A stretch of DNA of 64,000 nt from CBDCTM01 sp965222005 (GCA_965222005.1 OZ244935.1:806001-870000), one strand, 5' to 3'; counted from the stretch's first letter, positions 18,178 through 26,756 are shown. Numbers and translations: made by a program. Notes: generated by a model from the sequence alone, not told the origin.

Positions 18178-19125
18178 TCACATTTCTTTGTGTCGTTCCC
18201 AATAATTTTGCTCTTCGATCTCATCCAGTATCTGGATGTAGTTGAAATAGCGCAATTCGCTCAGCTCGCCGGCTTCCATAGCAGCTTTTACAGCACACTT
18301 TGGCTCGTCGCGGTGTGTGCAATCGCTAAATTTGCAGGCTGAGGAATATTTAAAAAATTCCCGAAAATTATGCGCTACATCCATCGGTTCGAGATTGTTG
18401 AAAGCCAGGCTCTTGATACCGGGCGTATCGATGATGGAGCCGCCACCCTTCAGAGGGTACATTTCCGCAAAAGTGGTGGTATGTTGTCCCTTGCCGGAAT
18501 AATCAGACAGCTCGGCAGTTTTGAGCATTTTATCGGGCTGTATTTTATTGATAAGGGTAGATTTACCAACGCCCGACTGCCCGCTGATGAGGGTAATTTT
18601 GCCGCCCAGCAGAGCGGTTAATTGATCCACACCATCTCCCTCCGTAGCCGACACCAACTGAACGCGATAACCGATTTTTTCATAAATCTCTTTGAGTACT
18701 TCAAAAATGTACATTTCCTCTTCTTCGTACACATCCGCTTTGTTGAACACAATGATCGTGGGCAAATCGTGCGGCTCGGTCATCAAAAGGAAGCGGTCGA
18801 TAAAACCCTGTTTAAGCTTTGGTTGTACAATGGTGACCACCAGCATGGCCTGGTCAATATTGCTGGCCAGCAAATGGAGGTGGTGCTTATTGCTGGGCGA
18901 TTGGCGCACCACATAATTGCGGCGGGTCAATATTTGTTTGATAAGTCCCGTACCCTCCTCCCCTTCACGCACCAATTTCACTTCATCGCCCACCGCCACC
19001 GGGTTGGTGAGCTTGAGCCCATTGAGCCGGAATTTACCAATGATACGGCATTGCAAGCTTTCGCCATCAGGCAAAAGAACGTGATACCAGCTACCAGTTG
19101 ACTTGATGACGACACCTTTTTCCAC
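18178..19125 (-). CDS. rsgA: Ribosome small subunit-dependent GTPase A
   Basis: 315 residues. The N-terminal OB-fold (GVVIKSTGSWYHV) is followed by a circularly permuted GTPase: G4 NKAD precedes G1 GQSGVGKST and G3 DTPG. The C-terminal zinc site has the expected C-x5-C-x-H-x5-C pattern (CKFSDCTHRDEPKC). RsgA helps late maturation of the 30S subunit. The GTG at 19125 is chosen because it gives the usual RsgA N-terminus (MEKGVVIKSTGSWY); a TTG at 19152 is also in frame. It is the second gene of a likely minus-strand operon beginning with the OmpA-family gene. Confidence 0.92.
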   Translation of the reverse strand: MEKGVVIKSTGSWYHVLLPDGESLQCRIIGKFRLNGLKLTNPVAVGDEVKLVREGEEGTGLIKQILTRRNYVVRQSPSNKHHLHLLASNIDQAMLVVTIVQPKLKQGFIDRFLLMTEPHDLPTIIVFNKADVYEEEEMYIFEVLKEIYEKIGYRVQLVSATEGDGVDQLTALLGGKITLISGQSGVGKSTLINKIQPDKMLKTAELSDYSGKGQHTTTFAEMYPLKGGGSIIDTPGIKSLAFNNLEPMDVAHNFREFFKYSSACKFSDCTHRDEPKCAVKAAMEAGELSELRYFNYIQILDEIEEQNYWERHKEM

Positions 19126-19161
19126 TGCGGCGGTTTTGCCACAAAGATGCAAAAAAGCTGG

Positions 19162-20163
19162 TCATTTTGCCAGTATCAGTAATTCCACACGCCGGTTCTC
19201 TGCATGATTTTCTGTAGAAATGGGCAACTGTTCTCCAAAGCCTACGGCCTCCAGCCTCGCGGCTTCAATGCCTTGGTCAAGCAAATATTGCCGGACGTTC
19301 GCTGCGCGCTTTTTCGACAATTGGAGGTTGTAAGCATTCTTGCCGGATAAGTCAGTATGGCCGGCAATCCGAATGCGCAAAGAGGGAGCGCTTTGCATGA
19401 TCTCTGCCAGCTGGTTGAGCTGCTCGTAGGAGCGTGGCAGCAGCTCCGCTCGGTCGTGCTCAAAGTGTATATTGCGCAGCACAATGGTATTGCCTACTTC
19501 GAGCATCTGTTCTTCCAAAGCCTGGTTTTTCGGTTCATCGAGCGGGCGGAGAAGAACATCGTCGATAAGGTAGAAGGAATAGGCCAGTCCATCTTTTTTT
19601 TGGATATGCTCGGTCTCATCATCTGTAAAAAAGTTGCCTATGAGAATATACTCATAGGGCCACTCCACGGTAAAGGTGCCCGATATCCGAACCCACTGAT
19701 TGGGCGGCTGATCGATCACGCTTGTACTCATAATGACCGGTTCGAAGTAATAAATGCCATACTCGCTATCGTCTTGGATTTCCACTTCTGAAAGGCTGAG
19801 ACCTATGTTGTTGGTTTTGACAGCTGCCGCTGCCGGATTGACCCAAAACTCGGCATAATAGGCTCGATCCCTTTCAAGGGGTTTTTTAAGTTTGACCTGC
19901 AAATATTCCTTGCAGTGGGTGGTTTGGTTATTGCAGCCAAAGGTTTTGATAGCTACTGCCACTTTTCCACTGCGCGGCCGATGTTGGCTAATGTCGAGCC
20001 CAGGGCGCTTCGGCCCTATACGTGGGATGATCTTGTCGAAGAGGATATCCGGCGAGCCATGATCCGGCGAAGTCCACTGCTTAATGGTTTGTTCGAAATG
20101 GTAAAAATTGGCCATCCATCGGGCGGGTACTTTAGTAAGTTGCTCAAAACTGGCATTGGGCAC
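19162..20163 (-). CDS. OmpA-family outer membrane protein (5' end frameshifted)
   Basis: 333 residues from GTG 20163, but the real N-terminus appears to lie upstream in another frame (see 20164-20230). Residues 1-210 form a beta-rich region starting VPNASFEQL, a common start of mature Bacteroidota envelope proteins. Residues 215-333 are an OmpA-like peptidoglycan-binding domain (RIRIAGHTDLSGKNAYNLQLSKKRA, ENRRVELLI). Expected location is the outer membrane, non-covalently attached to peptidoglycan. It ends 37 bp upstream of the rsgA start. As read, the protein has no signal peptide. Either there is a single-base error in the sequence or the gene is inactive. Confidence 0.75.
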   Translation of the reverse strand: MPNASFEQLTKVPARWMANFYHFEQTIKQWTSPDHGSPDILFDKIIPRIGPKRPGLDISQHRPRSGKVAVAIKTFGCNNQTTHCKEYLQVKLKKPLERDRAYYAEFWVNPAAAAVKTNNIGLSLSEVEIQDDSEYGIYYFEPVIMSTSVIDQPPNQWVRISGTFTVEWPYEYILIGNFFTDDETEHIQKKDGLAYSFYLIDDVLLRPLDEPKNQALEEQMLEVGNTIVLRNIHFEHDRAELLPRSYEQLNQLAEIMQSAPSLRIRIAGHTDLSGKNAYNLQLSKKRAANVRQYLLDQGIEAARLEAVGFGEQLPISTENHAENRRVELLILAK

Positions 20164-20230
20164 CAGGTTTTGGGCAAGCAGGCCGGCCCGGCAGAAGGAG
20201 GATAAGCAGAAATATAAATTTAGGTAGCAT
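20164..20230 (-). other. Out-of-frame signal peptide of the OmpA-family gene
   Basis: An ATG at 20230 opens MLPKFIFLLILLLPG, a textbook signal peptide, but in a frame that terminates about 30 codons later. The downstream frame reads AGLLAQNLVPNASFE. Removing one base from the CCGGGCCGG run near 20185-20190 would join them as LLLPAGLLAQNLVPNASFE, with a typical LAQ cleavage site. Confidence 0.7.
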
Positions 20231-20283
20231 TATACCTATAACGCGGAAAGAGCATCAGGTAACAAGAACTGTTTGAAAAGCAG

Positions 20284-21057
20284 TCAGGAGGCGGCTTTTT
20301 CTGCGGAAACAGCTACATTTTTATGCGTTGCTGCTGCCATCTCCAAAATCAAATCCGGTTCTTTTTCGATAGCATTGCCAACTACGATCACATCGGCCCC
20401 TGCCTCAATATTGGCCGCTACTTTTTCAGGCGTCCGAATGCCTCCACCTACTATCAGCGGTACCTGGATGGCCTCACTCACCGCCTCGATCATCGATTCA
20501 CTGACGGGAACCTTTGCGCCGCTGCCGGCATCGAGGTACATCAGGCGCAGGCCCAACATTTGGCCGGCCAGGGCGGTGCAGAGCGCTACATCATCTTTGC
20601 TGGCAGGAATGGGCTGAGTATTGCTCATGTAAGAGACGGTGGTGGGCACCCCGCCATCTACCAGCATGTAGCCGGTGGGTAATACTTCCAGCGGGCTCAT
20701 TTTGAGGTAGGGCGCAGTGATGACGTGCTTGCCGATGAGCAGCTCGGCATTGCGGCCGCTGATGAGTGAGAGGAAGAGGATGGCATCGGCGCGATAGCTG
20801 AGTTGGAAGGAATTGCCGGGGAAAAGAATCATCGGAATATCGCAAGCTTTGCGGATGGATTCGAGGCAGTGGTCGAGCATATTGTTGACCACCAGGCTCC
20901 CGCCAATGAAAAAATAATCGACTCCCGCCTTCACCGACAGCTCAATGACCCGCTCCATCTGACCGAGCCGTACTTTGTCGGGATCAATAAGTACAGCGAA
21001 TTTTTTTTCGCCTTTTCGTTTGGCCAGCAAGAGGCTGTCGTAGATGGTGTGCGTCAT
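20284..21057 (-). CDS. Geranylgeranylglyceryl/heptaprenylglyceryl phosphate synthase (PcrB/GGGPS family)
   Basis: 257 residues, a TIM barrel with the family hallmarks FAVLIDPDK near 20, GGSLV near 53, MYLDAGSGA near 170 and IVGGGIRTPEKV near 200 (phosphate binding). It joins glycerol-1-phosphate to a polyprenyl diphosphate. Most Bacteroidota carry such a group II enzyme, with a still unclear role in minor lipids. The stop lies 53 bp upstream of the OmpA signal-peptide start, so cotranscription is possible. A good -7 box is at 21071-21078. Confidence 0.9.
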   Translation of the reverse strand: MTHTIYDSLLLAKRKGEKKFAVLIDPDKVRLGQMERVIELSVKAGVDYFFIGGSLVVNNMLDHCLESIRKACDIPMILFPGNSFQLSYRADAILFLSLISGRNAELLIGKHVITAPYLKMSPLEVLPTGYMLVDGGVPTTVSYMSNTQPIPASKDDVALCTALAGQMLGLRLMYLDAGSGAKVPVSESMIEAVSEAIQVPLIVGGGIRTPEKVAANIEAGADVIVVGNAIEKEPDLILEMAAATHKNVAVSAEKAAS

Positions 21058-21070
21058 ATAGTGTTTTTGC

Positions 21071-21078
21071 CAAAGATA
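21071..21078 (-). promoter_or_regulatory. Probable -7 box of the GGGPS gene
   Basis: The minus strand reads TATCTTTG followed by GC, an exact TAnnTTTG match, 13 bp upstream of the ATG at 21057. The -33 element is non-canonical (TTTC about 18 bp upstream). Confidence 0.5.
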
Positions 21079-21166
21079 AGGATTGGTGGCGAATTTGAAA
21101 CTAGTGTATTCTTTTTCAAAATTGCTCGTACTGCCTGTACTTTCTTGTCAATCGCGTATTTGTCAA

Positions 21167-23170
21167 CTATTCTTCCAGTTTTTTGAGAATGATCGGTTCA
21201 GCAAATTTGGCCTCGATCTGTTCAAAAAACTCTTTAATGTCATCATAATCTTCCGAGTTGTAGTACAGCTTGCGGATATTGATCCGGCTGATCAATTTGA
21301 TCTGATTGCCATCCTGGCTCAACAGATAATTGAAGTCGCCACCATCGTCATAAATCAGCACCCGCAGTGCTTCCGGCAGATACTCTACCACGTAGCTATC
21401 AGGTATTTGGAGCAACATGACAAACTGCTCTTTTACCGGGTAAGGGATATCCACCGCAAATTTGCGCTCCGCAGTTTTTAACACTGATTGCGAAAATTGG
21501 CTCAGTAAAACGGGGCGCAAAAGTAGTTTGCCCTGCTTGCGCTCTGCCGCATCCATAATGTGGAACTGGATATGCGTTTCCAGCTTTGCTTCCCTATCAT
21601 GGATGCCTAAGGCTTCAGAGCTGTCTATCGAAACGGCTGTACCAAGCGGAGCCAGTAAAGATTGCCAAAATTGTTGATCCGTATCTTGTAGATATTGGCG
21701 GCGAAGCTGTGCCGCGCTTGTTCCATCGAAATGGCCTTCCAGCCTTCCGCGAAGCTGCCCCTGCTGGCCAAGTGTGCAGTAAGCCAGATAATTTTCGGTG
21801 TTTCTCCTGGCCTTGACGCTGGTCCATCGAGGGTCAGAGGGATTCAGTAGAAAGCCGTAACCATTCAATGCTTCAGTACGCAAAAGCCCGGGTGGTCGCA
21901 ACTCATCGCCCGCATCCAACGTCAAAGTATCACCATCGGCGATGGCATAAATCAGACAGTGATTGAATTGATCGATTGCAGGATATTGGTGTACAATTTT
22001 ACCATGCGAACGGGTACTGATCAATAGCGGATATGCGGTAATATTGGCTTTTTTCAACAAGGCGAGCAGCATTAAATTTAAGGCCCCACTGGATGCTTTC
22101 CGACTCTCCCATGCCTGGGCAAAGTCTGTGTTGCCGAGTGCGGTATAGGTGCTGTCCCAGGCCATCGACTGATTGATGAAATGATACAATTTCGAGAGCT
22201 TTTTTCGCTGCGATTGATTTTTTTTGTTCAGGATGCTGGCTGCAGCTTTATAAAGCACCCCTAGCTGATCGGCGGGAAGCTGCGTGCCAAAGTCGGGCGA
22301 GTCATGCAATTGGCCGGCCAACTCGACCCAGCTGGGCAATATGCGTTCTTCACGGCCAGAGGGATGAGTGACTTTACTGAGATAAAAGCGCAGCCGAGCT
22401 CGATAATCATTCATCGTAGTAATATAGGGAGCTGCCTTGAGTGCCGAAACGTTTTTCATCACATACCGATTGGACGTGATGTGTACCTTGGAATCGTTTT
22501 CCGGCGTGTTCCGGATATCCGTTTCCATGGATACGGTATGGGTGCTGCTTTCGATATGAATGGGCTTGTCATTGGTTTGCAGGAGATAGGCATAGTCGAA
22601 ATATTCTGGAATCTCCACCACCAGTTCACTATAGCGCACTGGCAAATGGCTTTGGAAATACCAGTCGTGCAAGGTTTGAATACGTTCCGACACGATCTCA
22701 TAGCGATACTCGATCACAGAGCCTACCTGCAAATCGGCAAATTGGAGGCGCTTTTGAGTCCAGTGTTCATCGATCAGCTCATCGGTGATCTGCCTTTTGC
22801 TAAGGCTTTGCCGGGAGCCGTCGGGATAGATGATATGGGCTTTCAACTGGCTGATTTTCTCCAGATTATTGTTTGAATAATAAGGAATCCGAATATCTCC
22901 CTCTTTGAAGCCCTCAGCATCCAGGATTTTGATGCGCCGATGGTGGCGGAAGGCATATTGCAGGCCATCTACCAGGCGCATACTGATAAACCCTACATCG
23001 GCTAATATGACAGCTTTGGCAGATGTATCACGCGCATATTGCTTCATTTGCAGATCGGTCTCAAGGACTTTGCCCCATTTCAAAGGCTCTTGCTGGGCTG
23101 CCAGAGGACCGCTGAGCAGGCAAATCAGCAGACTAAGCAAGCTAATAGGATACACAAAACAATCGCTCAT
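21167..23170 (-). CDS. Secreted DUF3857/transglutaminase-like protein with a degenerate active site
   Basis: 667 residues. The ATG at 23170 begins a signal peptide ending near GPLAAQ. The first 300 residues match the DUF3857 layout (KAVILADVGF, beta-rich, VGSVIEYRYEI). Residues about 320-450 correspond to a transglutaminase-like fold. At the usual G-x-C-K-D position the sequence reads ASSGALNLMLLALL, so the catalytic Cys appears lost; His (FNHCLIY) and Asp (TLDAGDE) remain. The protein is therefore likely non-catalytic, perhaps an envelope binding protein. The C-terminal third is a second beta-rich region. It is alone on its strand, with about 280 bp free upstream. Confidence 0.75.
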   Translation of the reverse strand: MSDCFVYPISLLSLLICLLSGPLAAQQEPLKWGKVLETDLQMKQYARDTSAKAVILADVGFISMRLVDGLQYAFRHHRRIKILDAEGFKEGDIRIPYYSNNNLEKISQLKAHIIYPDGSRQSLSKRQITDELIDEHWTQKRLQFADLQVGSVIEYRYEIVSERIQTLHDWYFQSHLPVRYSELVVEIPEYFDYAYLLQTNDKPIHIESSTHTVSMETDIRNTPENDSKVHITSNRYVMKNVSALKAAPYITTMNDYRARLRFYLSKVTHPSGREERILPSWVELAGQLHDSPDFGTQLPADQLGVLYKAAASILNKKNQSQRKKLSKLYHFINQSMAWDSTYTALGNTDFAQAWESRKASSGALNLMLLALLKKANITAYPLLISTRSHGKIVHQYPAIDQFNHCLIYAIADGDTLTLDAGDELRPPGLLRTEALNGYGFLLNPSDPRWTSVKARRNTENYLAYCTLGQQGQLRGRLEGHFDGTSAAQLRRQYLQDTDQQFWQSLLAPLGTAVSIDSSEALGIHDREAKLETHIQFHIMDAAERKQGKLLLRPVLLSQFSQSVLKTAERKFAVDIPYPVKEQFVMLLQIPDSYVVEYLPEALRVLIYDDGGDFNYLLSQDGNQIKLISRINIRKLYYNSEDYDDIKEFFEQIEAKFAEPIILKKLEE

Positions 23171-23453
23171 TTCTCGATTTTTAGTTAGTAACATAACGTT
23201 TTGACCGGCACCGTTTCTTATGTTTTGGATGTCTAAACTGTTCAAAATTCAAAAGTACTCAACTTTTTTTACGAAAGTTGATCTGTTCGGGTCGTTTTAC
23301 AAGAAAACATCGAGTATAAAACAGTCAGACGTCTTTGCCCTGCTCGTGGGAAAACCCTGGCTATGAATCGAAAAAACAAGCAGGCCAAGCATGAACTAAG
23401 TTTCAAAACATATTCGCAATTATTATAGAGGCTTTGCTACAAGGATCGTTTCA

Positions 23454-24215
23454 TCAATGTCCCTCCACCTTGTGCGGCACCGTCGCCAAATCCCAGTCGA
23501 TAACCAGCCCCTCGGCCAAACGCCGCGCAACCGCTGATCCGTAAAGATGTTCGCACAGGTAAAGCGCTGCTTCAAAAGATTTGGCTCCGCCTGCCGATGT
23601 GATATACTTGCCATCATGCACAAAAAGTACATTCTCCATCACCTCCAGCTTTGGGAACATTTTCCGAAAGGCAGCCACATCGCTGGGAAAGGTGGTTGAC
23701 ACTACACCATCCAGCAGCCCGGCTTTGGCCAGTACAAAGGCTCCGTCGCAATGCGAGGTGACAAACTGTGCCTCCTCAGCTGCCCGTTGCACAAAACGGA
23801 TCATTGCTTCGTCTTCCAGGTCGATGTCGAGGTGATGCTCAGCACTAGGGACTACCAGTATATCAATTTTTGGCAGGCTGTCTGTCAAATAATTGAAATC
23901 GGGCAACAGGCGAATGCCTTCAAAAGAGGTGATGGGCTGGTGGGTATTGGCGACCATAAAGACATTCATGGGCCGTATGCTGTCGCGGAAAATGGTGTGA
24001 TGAAAGATGTCGTAAGGAGCTGTGAGTTCGGTATTGTACACGCCATCCATGATTAGGAAAGCTACATTGTAGCGATCGGCAGCCAGCACTGGCGGGTCAA
24101 TGGGGATGCGGACACTGGCAAGCTGGCCATTTTTAGGGGAGCTGGTTGGTTGGCAGGCTGGCCACATCAAAAGCCCCGCCAGGAGCGCAATAGGGAAGGT
24201 TTTTAAAATAATCAC
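23454..24215 (-). CDS. DJ-1/PfpI-family lipoprotein
   Basis: 253 residues. The N-terminus is a lipoprotein signal (LLAGLLMWPAC, Cys about 21), so it is probably anchored in the periplasm. The body is a class I glutamine-amidotransferase-like/DJ-1 fold with nucleophile-elbow Cys in VTSHCDGAFVLA. Family members include glyoxalases, chaperones and regulators of the GlxA type. No AraC DNA-binding domain follows, so it is not a GlxA regulator. Translation begins at GTG 24215, overlapping the upstream MutS-like stop as GTGA, which implies translational coupling. Confidence 0.78.
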   Translation of the reverse strand: MIILKTFPIALLAGLLMWPACQPTSSPKNGQLASVRIPIDPPVLAADRYNVAFLIMDGVYNTELTAPYDIFHHTIFRDSIRPMNVFMVANTHQPITSFEGIRLLPDFNYLTDSLPKIDILVVPSAEHHLDIDLEDEAMIRFVQRAAEEAQFVTSHCDGAFVLAKAGLLDGVVSTTFPSDVAAFRKMFPKLEVMENVLFVHDGKYITSAGGAKSFEAALYLCEHLYGSAVARRLAEGLVIDWDLATVPHKVEGH

Positions 24216-26002
24216 GCTTGTTCAATTTTAATCCCCATCTCTTTCATAAGCAATGTAGCATTAAAGCTTTTGCTGATGCCGGGTTGTAATTTGTAGTTAA
24301 AAAACAGCTCCCCATCGCGGATGTCCACCTCCATACACAGATTCTCAATGGCTCCTTCGGCTGAGTCTGCCATAGCGCCCAATTCCAGATCATGCGTGGC
24401 GATGATCCCCGCTCCTCCACTCTTTATGAGCTGCCGGATGAGGGCTTTCGAGCCGGTATGGCGGTCATTGGAATTGGTTCCTTTCAAAATTTCATCTAAT
24501 AGAAAAAAGGCGTTGGGCAGGGCTTCCACCGCTTCGATAATGACTTTCAGTCGCTTTAGCTCGGCATAAAAAGATGAGGTGCTTTCGTGCAGAGCATCTT
24601 GGGTGCGCATACTGGTAAACACAGCCAGCATTGGTAGCTTCAACGAACTGGCACACACTGCCGAACCGCTCATAGCCAATACAATGTTGAGTCCTACAGT
24701 ACGCAAAAAGGTACTCTTGCCTGCCATATTGGAACCGGTCACCAGTTTTATATGCCCTTTGGTAGACGACTGGAAATCATTGCACACCCGATTAGATGGA
24801 TGAATGAGCGGATGACCCATTTCATAAGCTTCCAAAACCGGATTATCCCAGATTTTCGGCATTTGCCAACCGGGATTGTTATACCAGGCTGTAGCCAAAC
24901 TATTAAGTGCTTCCAATTCGCTGAGTGTATCAAACCAGATCGGGAGTTGCTCTTTGTTCGCTAGCTTCCATTTTTCCAGCCTCAATACCCATTGCAAATC
25001 CCATAACCCGATAGCGTTGAGTAGGAAGGCAAAAGCATTGTATCGCACATTCAGCTGACTGATAATGTAAGATAGCTGCCGGATATTTGCTGAGGCTCGA
25101 ATATTGTTGTCAACAAAAGCGAGCCGCAATTCTATTAGCAACTCAGCGTCAAATGTGCTTTCTTCAATGTGATTGATTAGACGGGCATAATGAGTGAGAA
25201 TTTTTTCGGCATGTGTAGTCTGAATATGAGCTTTGTTTACACGTTCGTAAGTATTGCGAAGGATCAAAACAGGGAATACCAAAAAGAGTATGGCGAGCTG
25301 CCAGGGAATGTAAAATATCCACAAAAAAGCACCCAATGCTACCCACAAAGGGTTGAGCCATAGCGCCATTCGAAGCTTGGGGCTCGAAAGTATAAAATCG
25401 GGTTCGCCCAGCCATTGTTGTAGGGCTTGTGTATGACGAATATCGTCTTTAGCATCCAGCCCCAATGCCCAAAAATGCTGGCGCCAGTCGAGCTGGTTTT
25501 TCAATTCAAGAATGGCCTGTTGCCGTTTTCCAATCTGATCAATGTTAGGCAGCTTAGTCAAATAATTGGCCAGCCGGACACTGCCGATGGCCGTAGTGGT
25601 GCGATTGCAATATTGATAAAAGGAATGGGGGCCGAAGATATCTAAATCTATCGCGTAAGAATGTGCCGCATCTAAGAACTGCTCCCCGCTATCGAAGCGG
25701 CTATAATCACCTTTAATAACTGCTGCCTCACCAAGGTTAATAGTAGCCAAAGACTTATGGAATCTTTGTTGGTGCTGGATATTCTGATGCCATTTAACAA
25801 AACGTACAAAGAGAATCACAAAAAGTAGTGCAAAGGCCGATGCCCACCAAATACCAACCGTAGTGAGGAATACAAAAATAGCTACAGCAATAAAAAACAA
25901 AGCCAATCGCAATAAAGCGATCCGATTGTAGCGGCGCTCGAACTGGCGGGCTGCCTGCTCAAATTTTTGCGAGCGCTCGATGTATTGCTGATACAGCTCC
26001 AT
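24212..26002 (-). CDS. Membrane-anchored MutS-family ATPase
   Basis: 596 residues. Two transmembrane helices at about 28-70 and another pair at about 215-245 surround a MutS core/lever-like helical region. The C-terminal MutS ATPase has Walker A GSNMAGKST (about 420), Walker B FFLLDE, the signature TSFYAELKRLK region and a switch ATHD. It lacks the mismatch-recognition and connector domains of MutS and the Smr domain of MutS2, so mismatch repair is unlikely. Membrane forms like this recur in Bacteroidota with unknown function. It overlaps the DJ-1-like lipoprotein gene by 4 bp, so the two probably work together. Confidence 0.82.
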   Translation of the reverse strand: MELYQQYIERSQKFEQAARQFERRYNRIALLRLALFFIAVAIFVFLTTVGIWWASAFALLFVILFVRFVKWHQNIQHQQRFHKSLATINLGEAAVIKGDYSRFDSGEQFLDAAHSYAIDLDIFGPHSFYQYCNRTTTAIGSVRLANYLTKLPNIDQIGKRQQAILELKNQLDWRQHFWALGLDAKDDIRHTQALQQWLGEPDFILSSPKLRMALWLNPLWVALGAFLWIFYIPWQLAILFLVFPVLILRNTYERVNKAHIQTTHAEKILTHYARLINHIEESTFDAELLIELRLAFVDNNIRASANIRQLSYIISQLNVRYNAFAFLLNAIGLWDLQWVLRLEKWKLANKEQLPIWFDTLSELEALNSLATAWYNNPGWQMPKIWDNPVLEAYEMGHPLIHPSNRVCNDFQSSTKGHIKLVTGSNMAGKSTFLRTVGLNIVLAMSGSAVCASSLKLPMLAVFTSMRTQDALHESTSSFYAELKRLKVIIEAVEALPNAFFLLDEILKGTNSNDRHTGSKALIRQLIKSGGAGIIATHDLELGAMADSAEGAIENLCMEVDIRDGELFFNYKLQPGISKSFNATLLMKEMGIKIEQA

Positions 26003-26115
26003 TGATCTATTTTCAATTCCGGAAGTTCAGCAAAGATCAATAAAATTGTGAAGAGGATTGAATCTGACTTGAAAAATATAGCCTGGGTGTCAATAGAACA
26101 ACCGCTCTACCCCAC

Positions 26116-26144
26116 CCGAAGCAAGAGTTTATTTCTTGCTTCGG
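26116..26144. repeat. Perfect 11-bp inverted repeat in the GIY-YIG 3' end
   Basis: ccgaagcaaga and tcttgcttcgg flank a 7-nt loop. The hairpin lies in the last codons of the interrupted gene. No T-run follows, so a simple terminator is not supported. Confidence 0.7.
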
Positions 26145-26170
26145 AAGAGTTGATAAGCTGCTCTATATAT

Positions 26171-26335
26171 TGAACTGATTTAAACTTTTCTAATGGTTTG
26201 CGGCTCCAGCCCTTATAGAACCTGACTTCTTTCCTTTTATCGTCCGTACCATACAGGTACGCACTCAAAAAGAGAAATCGCCAGAACCTACAATGGCCAA
26301 GCCTCAACAACAATACAATAGTTTAAATCAGTTCA
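26171..26335. mobile_element. 165-bp MITE-like element with 16-bp perfect terminal inverted repeats
   Basis: The ends are TGAACTGATTTAAACT (26171-26186) and its exact reverse complement (26320-26335). The left flank ends in T and the right flank begins with T; removing the element plus one duplicated T restores the GIY-YIG reading frame. The interior carries no transposase and no convincing ORF, so it would need to be moved in trans. The parent insertion-sequence family was not recognised. Confidence 0.7.
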
Positions 26336-26554
26336 TTTTCTGCTTTTTCGTTTTTTAATGTATCGTTCCATTTTCCTGGCAATAGATCTGTTACCTACTT
26401 CAATGGATAACAGTAAGGTCCACGGGCGGTATTTAGCGGTGAAGGAGTGTTGGCTCATTTGGTTGTGAAACAAGAGCCGAACTTGTGGATTGGCCGATTC
26501 GCCTATATAGAATTTGTCAGAGCTTTCGGAGTAAAGTATGTAGAGATAGTGCAT

Positions 26555-26575
26555 AAAAAAGCCGCACAATGCGGC
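26555..26575 (-). terminator. Rho-independent terminator after tRNA-Asn
   Basis: On the minus strand, stem GCCGCA/TGCGGC with a 3-nt loop is followed by six Ts, starting 10 bp after the tRNA 3' end. The T-run abuts the ATG (26554) of the GIY-YIG gene. Confidence 0.85.
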
Positions 26576-26585
26576 TGAAACTGAG

Positions 26586-26659
26586 CGCCTCCACTAGGAC
26601 TTGAACCTAGGACCTACGGATTAACAGTCCGCCGCTCTAACCAGCTGAGCTATGGAGGC
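26586..26659 (-). tRNA. tRNA-Asn (GTT)
   Basis: 74 nt folding into a full cloverleaf: acceptor GCCTCCA/TGGAGGC with discriminator G, D-arm GCTC/GAGC, anticodon loop CTGTTAA with anticodon GTT, T-arm CTAGG-TTCAAGT-CCTAG. The 3' CCA is not encoded. A terminator follows. Confidence 0.97.
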
Positions 26660-26756
26660 AAAAAACCAAAAAGGAGCGAAACGCCGCCGCTCTAAACTCG
26701 CTTTTTGCAAAAAGCAGGGCACTTTTAATTACAAAAAAGCCCCTTCTTCAAAAGAG

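Larger units (their letters stand above)
26107..26554 (-). pseudogene. GIY-YIG nuclease gene interrupted by a small element
   Basis: The ATG at 26554 opens MHYLYILYSESSDKFYIGES, a canonical URI-type GIY-YIG start (GIY equivalent YLYILYS, FYIGES). The reading continues through ARKMERYIKKRKSRK, then stops at 26333 after 73 residues. Family members usually continue with a YIEQLI-type segment. Exactly that sequence, YIEQLINSSEARNKLLLRVG, resumes at 26168-26107 beyond a 165-bp element. Joining the two parts gives a 93-residue protein of normal family length. The catalytic Arg and Glu positions (VRLLFHN, ARKMERY) are before the break, so the truncated form might still fold, but the gene is best treated as disrupted. 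Confidence 0.72.

Noticed and set aside
23171..23453. Possible small gene in the 280-bp gap before the DUF3857 gene
   Set aside because: Only short shadow frames with poor composition. One weak TACTTTTG box (23250-23257, minus) lacks a -33 element.
26107..26313. Separate 68-residue gene downstream of GIY-YIG
   Set aside because: Its second half is the displaced C-terminus of the GIY-YIG protein and its first half is the interior of the inserted element.
26629..26694. Shared cgccgctctaa in tRNA-Asn and just upstream, as a possible att duplication
   Set aside because: Only 11 bp, in the middle of the tRNA rather than its 3' end, and no integrase is present.
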